Shown: positions 15,646 through 24,880, numbered from the stretch's first letter. The stretch: DNA of 40,565 bases from JANNAV01 sp031384695 (GCA_031384695.1 JANNAV010000197.1:1-40565); one strand, 5' to 3'. Notes: generated from the sequence alone by a model not told the origin. A program made the numbers and translations.

Positions 15646-17556
15646 TTACTTCCGCTTGTTGTTGCCAAGGTCTTCGAAATCGGCATCGACGATGTCTTCA
15701 TCGACACCGCGCTGCTGATCCGGGTCTTCGTCACGCTCGGACTCGGTGGCTTGCGCCTTGTAGATCGCCTCGCCCAGCTTCATCGCGGCCTCGGTCAGGT
15801 TCTGGATGCCACCCTTGATCTTGCCCGCATCTTCGGACTTGAGGGTTTCCTCCAATGCGCCCATCGCCAGTTCGATTACCTCGACGGTGGAGGGATCGAC
15901 CTTGTCGCCATGTTCGGCCAGCGATTTCTTGGTGGAATGCATCAGGCTTTCGGCCTGATTGCGGGTTTCCACCAGATCGCGGCGTTCCTTGTCCGACTCG
16001 GCGTTGGCTTCGGCGTCTTTGACCATCTTTTCGATATCATCATCCGACAGGCCGCCCGAGGCCTGAATGGTGATCGCCTGCTCCTTGCCGGTGCCTTTGT
16101 CCTTGGCCTTGACCGTCACGATGCCGTTGGCGTCGATATCGAAGGTAACCTCGATCTGCGGCACGCCGCGCGGCGCGGGGGGGATCGATTCAAGGTTGAA
16201 CTGGCCCAGCATCTTGTTGTCGGCGGCCATTTCCCGCTCGCCCTGAAAGCAGCGCAGGGTGACGGCGTTCTGGTTGTCTTCGGCGGTGGAGAACACCTGG
16301 GATTTCTTGGTGGGGATGGTGGTGTTGCGGTCGATCAGGCGGGTGAACACGCCGCCGAGGGTTTCGATGCCGAGGGAAAGCGGCGTCACATCCAGCAGCA
16401 CCACATCCTTGACATCGCCTTGCAGGACGCCGGCCTGAATGGCAGCACCGGCGGCGACAACCTCGTCAGGGTTGACACCCTTGTGCGGCTCCTTGCCGAA
16501 GAACTTGGTGACTTCCTCAACCACGCGGGGCATCCGGGTCATGCCGCCGACCAGCACCACTTCGTCGATGTCCGACATCGACAAGCCCGCGTCCTTAAGG
16601 GCCGCCTGACAGGGTTTCATCGACTTCTTGATCAGGTCATCGACAAGGCTTTCCAGCTTGGCGCGGGTCAGTTTGACCACGAGGTGCAGCGGCTGGCCCG
16701 AGTTGCGGTCCATCGAGATGAAGGGTTGGTTGATTTCGGTCTGGGTGGCGGAGGACAGTTCGATCTTGGCTTTCTCGGCCGCCTCTTTCAGGCGCTGGAG
16801 GGCCATCTTGTCCAGCGTCAGATCGACGCCGTGTTCCTTTTTGAACTCGTCCGACAGATAGGTGACGATGCGCATGTCGAAATCTTCGCCACCAAGGAAG
16901 GTATCGCCGTTGGTGGATTTCACCTCGAAGAGGCCATCGTCGATTTCCAGAATGGTGACATCGAAGGTGCCGCCGCCAAGGTCATAAACCGCGATGGTGC
17001 GGGCTTCTTTCTTGTCCAACCCGTAGGCGAGGGCGGCGGCGGTCGGCTCGTTGATGATGCGCAGCACTTCAAGGCCCGCGATGCGGCCCGCGTCCTTGGT
17101 CGCCTGACGCTGGGCGTCGTTGAAATAGGCGGGGACGGTGATCACGGCTTGCGTCACGGTTTCGCCAAGATAGGCCTCGGCGGTTTCCTTCATCTTTTGC
17201 AGGATGACGGCGGACACTTGCGCGGGGGAATATTTCTCGCCGCGCACTTCGACCCAGGCATCGCCGTTGCCGCCGTTGGTAACCTTGTAGGACAAGTGCT
17301 TTTGATCTTTCACGATCAGCGGATCATCAAAGCGGCGGCCGATCAGGCGCTTGACGGCGAACACGGTGTTCTGCGCGTTGGTGACAGCCTGACGCTTGGC
17401 GGCTTGCCCCACCAGACGCTCGTTTTCCGTGTAGGCGACGATAGAAGGCGTGGTGCGCGCGCCTTCGGAATTCTCGATGATGCGGGGCTGTGAGCCGTCC
17501 ATGATGGCGACGCAGGAGTTAGTGGTCCCAAGGTCGATCCCGATGATTTTAGCCAT
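15646..17556 (-). CDS. dnaK: DnaK (Hsp70) chaperone
   Basis: Hsp70, 636 residues, full family length. The N-terminal ATPase has IGIDLGTTNSCVA, the phosphate-2 motif DLGGGTFDVTIL and VLVGGMTRMP. The substrate-binding domain and helical lid follow, with an acidic C-terminal tail containing DEDIVDADFEDL. First gene of the dnaKJ operon behind a sigma-32-type promoter. No irregularities were seen. Confidence 0.98.
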   Translation of the reverse strand: MAKIIGIDLGTTNSCVAIMDGSQPRIIENSEGARTTPSIVAYTENERLVGQAAKRQAVTNAQNTVFAVKRLIGRRFDDPLIVKDQKHLSYKVTNGGNGDAWVEVRGEKYSPAQVSAVILQKMKETAEAYLGETVTQAVITVPAYFNDAQRQATKDAGRIAGLEVLRIINEPTAAALAYGLDKKEARTIAVYDLGGGTFDVTILEIDDGLFEVKSTNGDTFLGGEDFDMRIVTYLSDEFKKEHGVDLTLDKMALQRLKEAAEKAKIELSSATQTEINQPFISMDRNSGQPLHLVVKLTRAKLESLVDDLIKKSMKPCQAALKDAGLSMSDIDEVVLVGGMTRMPRVVEEVTKFFGKEPHKGVNPDEVVAAGAAIQAGVLQGDVKDVVLLDVTPLSLGIETLGGVFTRLIDRNTTIPTKKSQVFSTAEDNQNAVTLRCFQGEREMAADNKMLGQFNLESIPPAPRGVPQIEVTFDIDANGIVTVKAKDKGTGKEQAITIQASGGLSDDDIEKMVKDAEANAESDKERRDLVETRNQAESLMHSTKKSLAEHGDKVDPSTVEVIELAMGALEETLKSEDAGKIKGGIQNLTEAAMKLGEAIYKAQATESERDEDPDQQRGVDEDIVDADFEDLGNNKRK

Positions 17557-17668
17557 GATATGTTACCTCTGCTTGCGGCGATTATGTGGGGTGAAACCCG
17601 TGGAAGGCATTCCACCCCGATCCCATTGAACGCCAGAGCGGGGGTAACCCGCCTTGGCTTCGGGGGGT

Positions 17669-17697
17669 ATATAAGGAGCGGTTTTGATTGCTGCAAG
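17669..17697 (-). promoter_or_regulatory. Sigma-32 (RpoH) type promoter of dnaKJ
   Basis: Minus strand: CTTG (17694-17697), 18-bp spacer, CTTATAT (17669-17675). This fits the alphaproteobacterial RpoH consensus CTTG-N17/18-CYTATnT. It lies about 110-140 bp upstream of the dnaK start, leaving a leader of roughly 100 nt. Confidence 0.75.
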
Positions 17698-17773
17698 CAC
17701 CGTGCGCACCGCAACAGCAGCAGAATCTGTCGAAAATCTGTGACGATTGCATTTTCGGGCGCCGCAGAGCGCC

Positions 17774-18595
17774 TCAGCGCTTGGCGCCCCAACTGGCGGA
17801 GGCGTGTTTGCGGGTATAATTCTCGCCCAGCAAGCCGAGGAAGATCAGCACGATGGTGACCACGATGGGATAGGTCAGGTTGCTGTAATGCGGGTGATAG
17901 TTTTCGAACATGAAGCCGCGGGTCTGGTCGATCGAGTGAAACAGCGGGTTCCAGGTGAACATCACCAGCATCGAGGTGGGGGTGGCATTGGCCAGAAACA
18001 TCTTGCCGGAAAAGATCATGTTGGCGCGCGCATAGATGGTGCTGGCGATGCCGAAAAACTCCGGCTGCCAGGGGGTGGCGGCTTTGAAGATCATGCCGAC
18101 GCCGACGCCCGAGGCCCAGGACAAAAGAAAGCAGGCCGCGACGCCCATCGGCTCGAATATGGTGATGGGCGTCCAGAGGGTGTGGTAGAAAAACAGGATC
18201 GCCAGCGCGGACAGGGTTTGCAGGTAAAGCGAACCGAGGGCCGCGGCGGAGATCGCCACCACGGTGTTCATCGGCGAATGTTTCATCATGGCGGACGTGG
18301 GGCCATCCGAGCCCGCAACAGCCCCGATGGCGGCGGCGTGGGTCATGAAGTTGAAAATGCCGGTCATGATGTAGAGCAGGAAATCACCGCGCACGGCGGA
18401 ACTGCGGGTGCCCATGATCTCGAACATGAAGACGAACACCGCGACCATGATCAGCGATTTCACAATGCTGAGCAGCAGGCCGACAATCGCGTTGCCATGC
18501 GATTTGCGGATATGGCGCACCGAGGCGTGGAAGATCAGCTCCAGCACCGCGAAGGCAGAACGGCCGGGGGTTACCCTGACATCGGGGCGAAACAT
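17774..18595 (-). CDS. ABC-2 type polysaccharide export permease (KpsM/Wzm-like)
   Basis: 273-residue inner-membrane protein with about six hydrophobic segments (near 40-60, 70-95, 110-130, 140-160, 170-190, 240-262) and the ABC-2 polysaccharide permease ending NPLFHSIDQTRGFMFENYHP. The role would be export of a capsular or lipid-linked polysaccharide across the inner membrane. No KpsT/Wzt ATPase gene is present nearby, so its partner must be encoded elsewhere. It is divergent from cysQ across 138 bp and tail-to-head with dnaK. Confidence 0.82.
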   Translation of the reverse strand: MFRPDVRVTPGRSAFAVLELIFHASVRHIRKSHGNAIVGLLLSIVKSLIMVAVFVFMFEIMGTRSSAVRGDFLLYIMTGIFNFMTHAAAIGAVAGSDGPTSAMMKHSPMNTVVAISAAALGSLYLQTLSALAILFFYHTLWTPITIFEPMGVAACFLLSWASGVGVGMIFKAATPWQPEFFGIASTIYARANMIFSGKMFLANATPTSMLVMFTWNPLFHSIDQTRGFMFENYHPHYSNLTYPIVVTIVLIFLGLLGENYTRKHASASWGAKR

Positions 18596-18733
18596 CGTCT
18601 GCTACCTCATGGCCGGGCGGTGATGCCCTGTTATGCGCAGGGAAATCTTGCTGTTCCCTTTCCAACCGATGATAAAGGCAGTGTCGAAAAAAATCAACTG
18701 CGCGGGCAGAGGCGCGTGCGGGCAGGAGTTGGA

Positions 18734-19528
18734 ATGGATTTTGAAACGCTGGTTCCCGTGATGCGCCGCTTGGCGCTTGAGGCGGGGGACCGCATCATGC
18801 AGGTGTACAACAGCCCCGATTTCGCGGTGAAATCGAAATCGGATGCCAGCCCGGTGACCGAGGCGGACGAGGCGGCGGATGCGCTGATCTCGGCAGGGCT
18901 GAGGCTTGCGTTTCCGGGGGTGGTGCTGATCACCGAGGAGCAGGCGGCGAGCCATGCGTTGCGCGCGCAGACTTTTCTGATCGTCGATCCGCTGGACGGC
19001 ACCAAGGAATTCGTGCAGCGGCGCGGCGATTTCACGGTGAACATCGCCTATGTGGAAAACGGCGTGCCGGTGCGGGGGGTGGTTTATGCGCCGGCGCAGG
19101 GGCGGCTGTTTTACACGCAGGCGGACGGGGGGGCGGTGGAGGAAACCGGCGCGTTCGACAAGGCCGTGGTCGGGCCGGTGGTGCGGATCGGGGTTTCAAG
19201 CCCGGACAATGCCAGCCTGATGGTGGTGGCATCGAAATCGCACCGCGATCAGGCGACGGATGATTACATCGGCAAATATGCGGTGAAGGATATGAAAAGC
19301 GCGGGGTCAAGCCTGAAATTCTGTCTGGTGGCGACGGGCGAGGCCGACCTTTACCCAAGGTTGGGCCGCACGATGGAGTGGGACACGGCGGCGGGCGACG
19401 CGGTGTTGCGCGGCGCGGGTGGCCATGTGGTGCGGTTTGATGATCACACGCCCTTGGCTTATGGCAAGCCCGGCTGGGACAACCCGTTTTTCATCGCCTA
19501 TGCGCCCGGAGTGGTGTTGAAGGCATGA
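18734..19528 (+). CDS. cysQ: CysQ, 3'(2'),5'-bisphosphate nucleotidase
   Basis: 264-residue inositol-monophosphatase-family enzyme that hydrolyses PAP (3'-phosphoadenosine 5'-phosphate) to AMP. The metal-binding motif DPLDGTKEF (85-93), EE at 68-69 and the C-terminal WDTAAGDAVL are intact. The ATG at 18734 has GGAG 7 bp upstream. It overlaps kdsB by 4 bp. PAP is the by-product of PAPS-dependent sulfotransferases, and a sulfotransferase-like gene closes the same gene block at 26579, which makes a dedicated PAP-recycling role plausible. Confidence 0.9.
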   Translation: MDFETLVPVMRRLALEAGDRIMQVYNSPDFAVKSKSDASPVTEADEAADALISAGLRLAFPGVVLITEEQAASHALRAQTFLIVDPLDGTKEFVQRRGDFTVNIAYVENGVPVRGVVYAPAQGRLFYTQADGGAVEETGAFDKAVVGPVVRIGVSSPDNASLMVVASKSHRDQATDDYIGKYAVKDMKSAGSSLKFCLVATGEADLYPRLGRTMEWDTAAGDAVLRGAGGHVVRFDDHTPLAYGKPGWDNPFFIAYAPGVVLKA

Positions 19529-20307
19529 GCGTGCTGATCGCCATCCCGGCGCGCTACGCCAGTACGCGCTATCCCGGCAAGCCTTTGGTGGTTTTGCGCG
19601 GCCCGGACGGCGCGAAAACCCTGATCCGGCGCAGTTGGGAGGCGGCGATGGCAGTGCAGTGCGAGGCGCGGGTGGTGGTGGCGACGGATGATGCGCGGAT
19701 TGCCGAGCATGCGGCGGGGTTTGGGGCCGAGGTGGTGATGACATCCGAGGCCTGTCAAAACGGCACTGAACGCTGTGCGGAAGTGGCGACGATGCTGCCG
19801 GGGTTCGAGGTGGTGGTGAACCTGCAAGGTGATGCGCCGCTGACGCCTGCGTGGTTTGTCGAGGCGTTGGTGGCAGCGCTGCGGGCGGATGCGGCGGCGG
19901 ATATCGCAACCCCGGTGCTGCGCTGTGACGGGCGGGCGGTGGCGGGGTTTCTGGCCGACAGGCGGGCGGGCCGGGTGGGCGGCACCACGGCGGTGTTCGG
20001 TGCGGGCGGGCGCGGGCTTTATTTCTCGAAAGAGGTGATTCCCCACACCGGGCGGGATTACGCCGATGACGAGGCGACGCCGGTGTTTCATCATGTGGGG
20101 GTTTATGCCTACCGGCCAGCGGCGCTTTCGGCCTATCCAAGCTGGCCGGTGGGGCCGCTGGAGATGCTGGAGGGGCTGGAGCAGTTGCGGTTTCTGGAGA
20201 ACGGGCGGCAGGTGCTGTGCGTCGAAGTCGAGGCGCGGGGGCGGCAGTTCTGGGAGTTGAACAACCCCAGCGATGTGCCGGTGATCGAGGCGATGCTGGC
20301 GCGATGA
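19525..20307 (+). CDS. kdsB: KdsB, CMP-KDO synthetase (3-deoxy-manno-octulosonate cytidylyltransferase)
   Basis: 260-residue nucleotidyltransferase activating KDO with CTP for LPS core or capsule synthesis. PARYASTRYPGKPL near the N-terminus matches the KdsB nucleotide loop; NGTERCAEV and VVNLQGDAPLTP match the family, except that the usual QGDE is QGDA here. The start overlaps cysQ (ATGA) and the stop overlaps the next glycosyltransferase, indicating a translationally coupled operon. kdsD (KDO precursor pathway) lies 11 kb downstream on the other strand. Confidence 0.88.
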   Translation: MSVLIAIPARYASTRYPGKPLVVLRGPDGAKTLIRRSWEAAMAVQCEARVVVATDDARIAEHAAGFGAEVVMTSEACQNGTERCAEVATMLPGFEVVVNLQGDAPLTPAWFVEALVAALRADAAADIATPVLRCDGRAVAGFLADRRAGRVGGTTAVFGAGGRGLYFSKEVIPHTGRDYADDEATPVFHHVGVYAYRPAALSAYPSWPVGPLEMLEGLEQLRFLENGRQVLCVEVEARGRQFWELNNPSDVPVIEAMLAR

Positions 20308-21512
20308 CGGTATCGGTGATCGTGGTCAGCAGGCACAGGGCGGCGGCGTTGCTGCGCTGCGTGCAGGGGCTGTTGCAGCAGGATCACCAAGGCTTTGAGG
20401 TGATAGTGGTGGCGGATCCCGAAGCGCTGGCGGCGGTGGCGGCGCTGGGGCTGGCTATCAGGTTGGTGGGGTTTGATGCCGCCAACATCTCGGCCGCGCG
20501 CAACGCGGGGCTGGCGCAGGCGGCGGGTGCGGTGGTGGCGTTCATGGATGATGATGCGGTGGCGGAGCCGACTTGGCTGTCGCGGCTGGTGGCGCCGTTT
20601 GGCGATGCGCGGGTGGTGGCGGCAACCGGATTTGTGATTGGCCGCAATGGGATAAGCTTTCAGTGGCAGGCGACGGAAGTGGATTGCCGGGGCGAGGATC
20701 ATCCTCTGCCGGTGCCGGAGGGGGTGAGTTTGCATGCGGGCACGGCGGCGCGGGCGGTCAAGACCCAGGGCACCAACTGCGCGTTTCGCAGCGCGGCGTT
20801 GCGGCAGGTGGGCGGCTTTGATCCGGCGTACCGGTTTTATCTGGACGAGGCGGATGTGAACCTGCGGCTGGCGGCGCTGGGCGTAACGGCGGTGGTGCCG
20901 GGGGCGCAGGTGCATCACGGCTATGAGGCCTCAGACCGCAGGCGGGCGGACCGGGTGCCGTTAAGCCTTTACGAGATTGCCGCAAGCACGGCGGTGTTTT
21001 TGCGCAGGCACGCGCCGGAGGGGCCGGATTATGCCGCTCTGGTGGCGCTGCAAACCCGCGAGGCGGCGCGGGTGGAGGCACATCTGGCGGCGGGGCGGAT
21101 TGACCGGGCGGCGGCGGACCGGCTGATGGCGGGGCTTGCCGAAGGGTGGAGTGACGGCTTGGACCGCGCGCTGCCACCGCGCGCGGCGCTGGTGTCTGCG
21201 GGCGTGGCGTTCATGGCCTTGCCGGGCACCGGGCCACGGCGAGGGCGGGTGATTGCGGGGCGGGTCTGGCAGCGGGCGCAGTTGATGGCACGGGCGCGGA
21301 TGGCGCTTGCCGGGGGGGCAGTGGTTACGGTGATCTGTCTGGCACCCAGCCCGCGCGCGCACCGGATGGCGTTTCAGGATGGGATATGGCTGCAGGAGGG
21401 CGGGCTGTTCGGGTGGAGCACACGCAGCGGGCCACGGCTGCGTCTGACCAGTTTTGCCCGCCGCGTGGCCGAAGAAACCGGCAGGATCGCGCCGGTTCGC
21501 CCGGTTTTCTAG
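20304..21512 (+). CDS. Family 2 glycosyltransferase
   Basis: 402 residues. GT-A fold at the N-terminus (VSVIVVSRHRAAALLRCV; AANISAARNAGLAQA; MDDDAV near residue 80). The family 2 acceptor region has TNCAFRSAALRQVGGFD, and EADVNLRLAALG follows near 190-200. The C-terminal 150 residues are unassigned. The start at 20304 overlaps the kdsB stop as ATGA; the longer open frame from 20217 lies inside kdsB. The likely role is adding a sugar to a surface polysaccharide; donor and acceptor are unknown. Confidence 0.82.
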   Translation: MTVSVIVVSRHRAAALLRCVQGLLQQDHQGFEVIVVADPEALAAVAALGLAIRLVGFDAANISAARNAGLAQAAGAVVAFMDDDAVAEPTWLSRLVAPFGDARVVAATGFVIGRNGISFQWQATEVDCRGEDHPLPVPEGVSLHAGTAARAVKTQGTNCAFRSAALRQVGGFDPAYRFYLDEADVNLRLAALGVTAVVPGAQVHHGYEASDRRRADRVPLSLYEIAASTAVFLRRHAPEGPDYAALVALQTREAARVEAHLAAGRIDRAAADRLMAGLAEGWSDGLDRALPPRAALVSAGVAFMALPGTGPRRGRVIAGRVWQRAQLMARARMALAGGAVVTVICLAPSPRAHRMAFQDGIWLQEGGLFGWSTRSGPRLRLTSFARRVAEETGRIAPVRPVF

Positions 21513-21634
21513 GCGGTGCCGCGCTTGCGGCGAAATTCCCCGCGCGCCCTTGCGTGATTCACGCGAAAAGCCATATGCTTGCCCCATTACTGGCAGAATT
21601 GTGCTGTTAACTGTTTCCAAGTAAGGTGTAATGC

Positions 21635-21656
21635 AGCGGCCGGGTTCAAGGCCGCT
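21635..21656 (+). other. Hairpin in the galU leader
   Basis: Perfect 7-bp arms AGCGGCC/GGCCGCT with an 8-nt loop end 16 bp before the chosen galU start. Possibly a 5'-UTR control element or a weak terminator of the preceding gene. Confidence 0.35.
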
Positions 21657-21672
21657 ATTCATGGTGGGGCGG

Positions 21673-22566
21673 ATGAAGATCAAACGGGTAACCAAGGCGG
21701 TATTTCCGGTGGCCGGTATGGGCACCCGGTTTTTGCCCGCAACCAAATCCATCCCGAAAGAGATCATGACGCTGGTGGATCGCCCGCTCATTCAATACGC
21801 CATCGACGAGGCGCGGGCGGCGGGGATCAAGGAGTTCATCTTTGTCACTTCGCGCGGGAAATCGGCGCTGGAGGATTATTTCGATCATTCGCCCGAGTTG
21901 GAGACAACGCTGCGCCGCGCCGGCAAGGATGATCTGCTGGAGGTGTTGAAAGACACCAACATGGACAGTGGCGCGATTGCCTATGTGCGGCAGAACCGCC
22001 CGATGGGGCTTGGCCATGCGGTGTGGTGCGCCCGGCGGCTGATTGGCAACGAGCCTTTCGCGGTGCTGTTGCCCGATGACGTGATCGCGGCGGAAAAACC
22101 CTGTTTGCAGCAGATGATCGAGGCTTATGCCCAAACCGGCGGTAATATGGTGGCGGCGATGGAGGTGCCCCCGGCGAAGGCGTCAAGCTATGGGGTGCTG
22201 GATATTGACGAGGACATGGGCTCGATCGTCAAGGTCAAGGGCATGGTGGAAAAGCCGAAAGCCGAGGATGCGCCTTCCAACTTGGCGGTGATCGGGCGCT
22301 ATATTCTGACGCCGAAAGTGCTGGTGAACCTGAACCGGATCAAGCAGGGCGTGGGCGGCGAAATCCAGCTGACCGATGCAATTGCCGAGGAAACCAAATC
22401 GGGCAACGTGTTCGGCTTTCGCTTTCAGGGGCAGCGCTATGACTGCGGCTCCAAGGCGGGGTTCTTGCAGGCGACGGTGGCGTTTGGGCTGGCGCGGCCC
22501 GATCTGCGGGGCGAGTTCGGGGCCTATCTGAACGATATGGTCGCGCTGCAAAAGGCCGCGCAATAG
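21673..22566 (+). CDS. galU: GalU, UTP-glucose-1-phosphate uridylyltransferase
   Basis: 297 residues, the normal length. It makes UDP-glucose from UTP and glucose-1-phosphate. Nucleotide-binding motif GMGTRFLPATKSIPKE (15-30), the LPDDV metal site and the substrate strand VEKPK are intact. The MKIKRV start at 21673 was preferred to ATG at 21661 or 21631 because it matches the family N-terminus and has a purine-rich GGGGCGG just upstream. Supplies precursor to the adjacent glycosyltransferases. Confidence 0.93.
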   Translation: MKIKRVTKAVFPVAGMGTRFLPATKSIPKEIMTLVDRPLIQYAIDEARAAGIKEFIFVTSRGKSALEDYFDHSPELETTLRRAGKDDLLEVLKDTNMDSGAIAYVRQNRPMGLGHAVWCARRLIGNEPFAVLLPDDVIAAEKPCLQQMIEAYAQTGGNMVAAMEVPPAKASSYGVLDIDEDMGSIVKVKGMVEKPKAEDAPSNLAVIGRYILTPKVLVNLNRIKQGVGGEIQLTDAIAEETKSGNVFGFRFQGQRYDCGSKAGFLQATVAFGLARPDLRGEFGAYLNDMVALQKAAQ

Positions 22567-22569
22567 GCC

Positions 22570-23802
22570 GTGGTTGCGGGTCCGGGGGCGGTGCTGCTGG
22601 ATCTGACGCGGCTGGTGTCGCGGTTGGGCCGGGGGCCGCAAACCGGGATTGACCGGGTGGAATATGCCTATCTTCAGATGGTGTTGGCTCAAGGTGGCCC
22701 AGAGTTTGGGCCAGAGTTTGGGCCAGCGTTTGGTCCGGCGTTTGCGCTGGTGCGCACCGGGTTCGGCTTTGTGTTGCTGAACCGCGCCGGGATGGCGGGG
22801 TTGGCGGCGCGGATTACCGGCGCGGTGCCTTTGGGCCGCGCCGATCTGCTGGGCAGGCTGGCGCACCGGCGTGATCCGCTCAGGGCGCGGGCCGAGGCGG
22901 ATGTGCGGCGGCTGGCGGTGGCACGGGTGGCGGGGCCCTGGCTGGGCCGGATGATCGGGCGGTATCTGCCGCAGGGCGGGCGGTATTTCAACATCGGCCA
23001 CGCCAATCTGACCGGGGCCGTGATGCGGGCGGTGCGGGCGGCGGGCCTGCGGATCACGGTGCTGGTGCATGACACCATCCCGCTGGATCACCCGCAATAT
23101 TGCCGTCCGGACACGATTGAAGGCTTTCGCGCCAAGATGCGGGTGGTTGCGCTTTATGCCGATCTGGTGGTGCATACCAGCCGCGATGCGCGGGCCAGAA
23201 CCGAAGCACAGTTGGCCACGCTGGGGCGGGTGCCGCCGGGGGTGGTGGCCAATCTGGGGGTGCCAGTGCCGGTTCCGGATGACACGGCTGTGGGAGTGGC
23301 GCCGTATTTTGTGGCGCTGGGCACCATCGAGCCGCGCAAGAACCATGCGCTGTTGCTGGAGGTGTGGGAGCGGCTGGGGCCGGCGGCACCAATGCTTTAT
23401 GTTCTGGGGGCGCGGGGCTGGGCTACGCCTGCGGTTTTTGCCCGGCTGGAGGCGCTGGTGCGGTTGGGGCGGGTGCGCGAGATGCCGGGGCTAGCCGACG
23501 GGGCAGTGGCGGGCCTGATCGCAGGCGCGCAGGCGCTGCTGTTTCCCAGCCATGCCGAAGGCTTTGGCTTACCCGCACTGGAGGCCGCGGCACTGGGCAC
23601 CCCGGTTATTTCTGCCGATTTGGCCGTGGTGCGGGAGCTCCTGGGGAATAACGCGGTTTACCTTGACGTAACCGACAGTTATTCTTGGATGGAAACAATC
23701 CTGCGGCTATCGAAAGCACCTGAAACCGCGCTAAATCAAAATAATTGGTTTGTGCCCCCAAACTGGGCGGCGCATTTCAAGATCGTCTTAAGCCTTGCAT
23801 GA
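22570..23802 (+). CDS. Family 4 (GT-B) glycosyltransferase
   Basis: 410 residues, GTG start 3 bp after the galU stop. The C-terminal Rossmann domain has GTIEPRKNHALLLEVW and the GT4 signature EGFGLPALEAAALGTPVI. The N-terminal half has VHDTIPLDHPQYC. A 12-bp tandem repeat encodes GPEFGPEFGPAFGPAF near residues 43-58. The last 60 codons are visibly richer in A/T than the rest, ending WAAHFKIVLSLA. Likely a retaining sugar transferase in surface polysaccharide assembly; specificity is unknown. Confidence 0.85.
   Translation: MVAGPGAVLLDLTRLVSRLGRGPQTGIDRVEYAYLQMVLAQGGPEFGPEFGPAFGPAFALVRTGFGFVLLNRAGMAGLAARITGAVPLGRADLLGRLAHRRDPLRARAEADVRRLAVARVAGPWLGRMIGRYLPQGGRYFNIGHANLTGAVMRAVRAAGLRITVLVHDTIPLDHPQYCRPDTIEGFRAKMRVVALYADLVVHTSRDARARTEAQLATLGRVPPGVVANLGVPVPVPDDTAVGVAPYFVALGTIEPRKNHALLLEVWERLGPAAPMLYVLGARGWATPAVFARLEALVRLGRVREMPGLADGAVAGLIAGAQALLFPSHAEGFGLPALEAAALGTPVISADLAVVRELLGNNAVYLDVTDSYSWMETILRLSKAPETALNQNNWFVPPNWAAHFKIVLSLA
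22696..22743. repeat. 12-bp tandem repeat (4 copies) inside the GT4 gene
   Basis: Units of the form GGGCCAGAGTTT, progressively diverged (AGAG to AGCG to CGGCG), encode GPEF/GPAF. In-frame slippage repeat in an N-terminal loop of the enzyme. Confidence 0.8.
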
Positions 23803-23839
23803 TACACGCATGTCTGGAATTTTGGGGAAGTGCTAAAGG

Positions 23840-24850
23840 GTGAGCCTGTTCTCGCGATATGTGCTGCGACTGGCCCGCAAACGCTGGCGCATCCGGGCAT
23901 TTCGCAAGCGGCGCGAGTTAAAGCCGGTGGCGGACCGGACCAACCTGATTGCCCCCGAAAATATTCTGCTGTTTTCCACCCTGCGCAACGAACGGGTGCG
24001 GCTGCCGTTTTTCCTGCGCTATTACCGCGATCTTGGGGTCAGCCATTTCCTGATGGTGGACAATGACAGCGACGACGGCTCGCGCGATTATCTGATGGCG
24101 CAGCCGGATGTGTCGGTCTGGACCACCGGCTACAGTTACAAACGCGCGCGGTTCGGGGTGGATTGGCTGAACTGGTTGCAAACCCGCTATGCGCATGGGC
24201 ACTGGTCTTTGGTGGTCGATCCGGACGAGTTTTTCGTCTATCCGTTTTGCGATACCCGGCCCCTGCGGGCGTTGACCGATTGGCTGGATGCCAGTTCGAT
24301 AAAGTCGTTCTCGGCGATGCTGCTGGATATGTATCCCAAAGGGCCGTTCGATATGCAGCCCTACCGCGAGGGGCAGGATCCGTTCGAGGTGGCACCCTAT
24401 TTCGACAGCGGCAATTACACCATCACCCGCAACAAGACCTATGGCAACCTGTGGATTCAAGGCGGGCCACGCGCACGGATGTTCTTTGCCGATCTGCCCG
24501 AACGCGCCCCGGCGCTGAACAAGATACCGCTGGTGAAATGGCACCGCGATTACGCCTATGCCAGTTCCACCCATATGCTGCTGCCGCGCGGTTTGAACCA
24601 GACATACGACGAATGGGGGGGCGAAAAGGCCTCGGGCTGTTTGCTGCATGCGAAGTTCCTGGACACGTTTGCGGTGAAGGCGCGCGAAGAAATGGACCGG
24701 CGGCAGCATTATGCCAACAGCCATGAATACACCGCCTATCGCGCCTCGATCAGCAAAGAACCCGATTTGTGGTGCAAATGGAGTGAAAAGTATATCAACT
24801 GGCGGCAGTTGGAGATTCTGGGCCTGATGTCGAAGGGCAACTGGGCGTGA
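23840..24850 (+). CDS. Glycosyltransferase family 2-like protein (Glyco_tranf_2_4 type)
   Basis: 336 residues from a GTG start. STLRNERVRLPFFLRYYRDL near the N-terminus, DNDSDDGS (74-81) and DPDEFF (127-132) are characteristic of the PF13704-like family of bacterial glycosyltransferases. The DPDE is the likely metal/nucleotide-sugar aspartate motif. KWHRDYAY near 235 and WCKWSEKYINW at the C-terminus are typical of these Rhodobacterales proteins. Starts 37 bp after the GT4 gene; probably the same operon. Confidence 0.8.
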   Translation: MSLFSRYVLRLARKRWRIRAFRKRRELKPVADRTNLIAPENILLFSTLRNERVRLPFFLRYYRDLGVSHFLMVDNDSDDGSRDYLMAQPDVSVWTTGYSYKRARFGVDWLNWLQTRYAHGHWSLVVDPDEFFVYPFCDTRPLRALTDWLDASSIKSFSAMLLDMYPKGPFDMQPYREGQDPFEVAPYFDSGNYTITRNKTYGNLWIQGGPRARMFFADLPERAPALNKIPLVKWHRDYAYASSTHMLLPRGLNQTYDEWGGEKASGCLLHAKFLDTFAVKAREEMDRRQHYANSHEYTAYRASISKEPDLWCKWSEKYINWRQLEILGLMSKGNWA

Positions 24851-24880
24851 GGGAGGCGGGGGCGTGAAGGGGTGGGGGGC

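Noticed and set aside
17747..18733. Long open frame on the plus strand running into cysQ
   Set aside because: It is antisense to the export permease and is only an in-frame extension of cysQ; the real start is the ATG at 18734 with a GGAG upstream.
19525..20307. KdsB inactivated because QGDE reads QGDA
   Set aside because: The metal-binding Asp of QGD is retained and the remaining motifs are intact, so loss of function cannot be claimed from this change alone.
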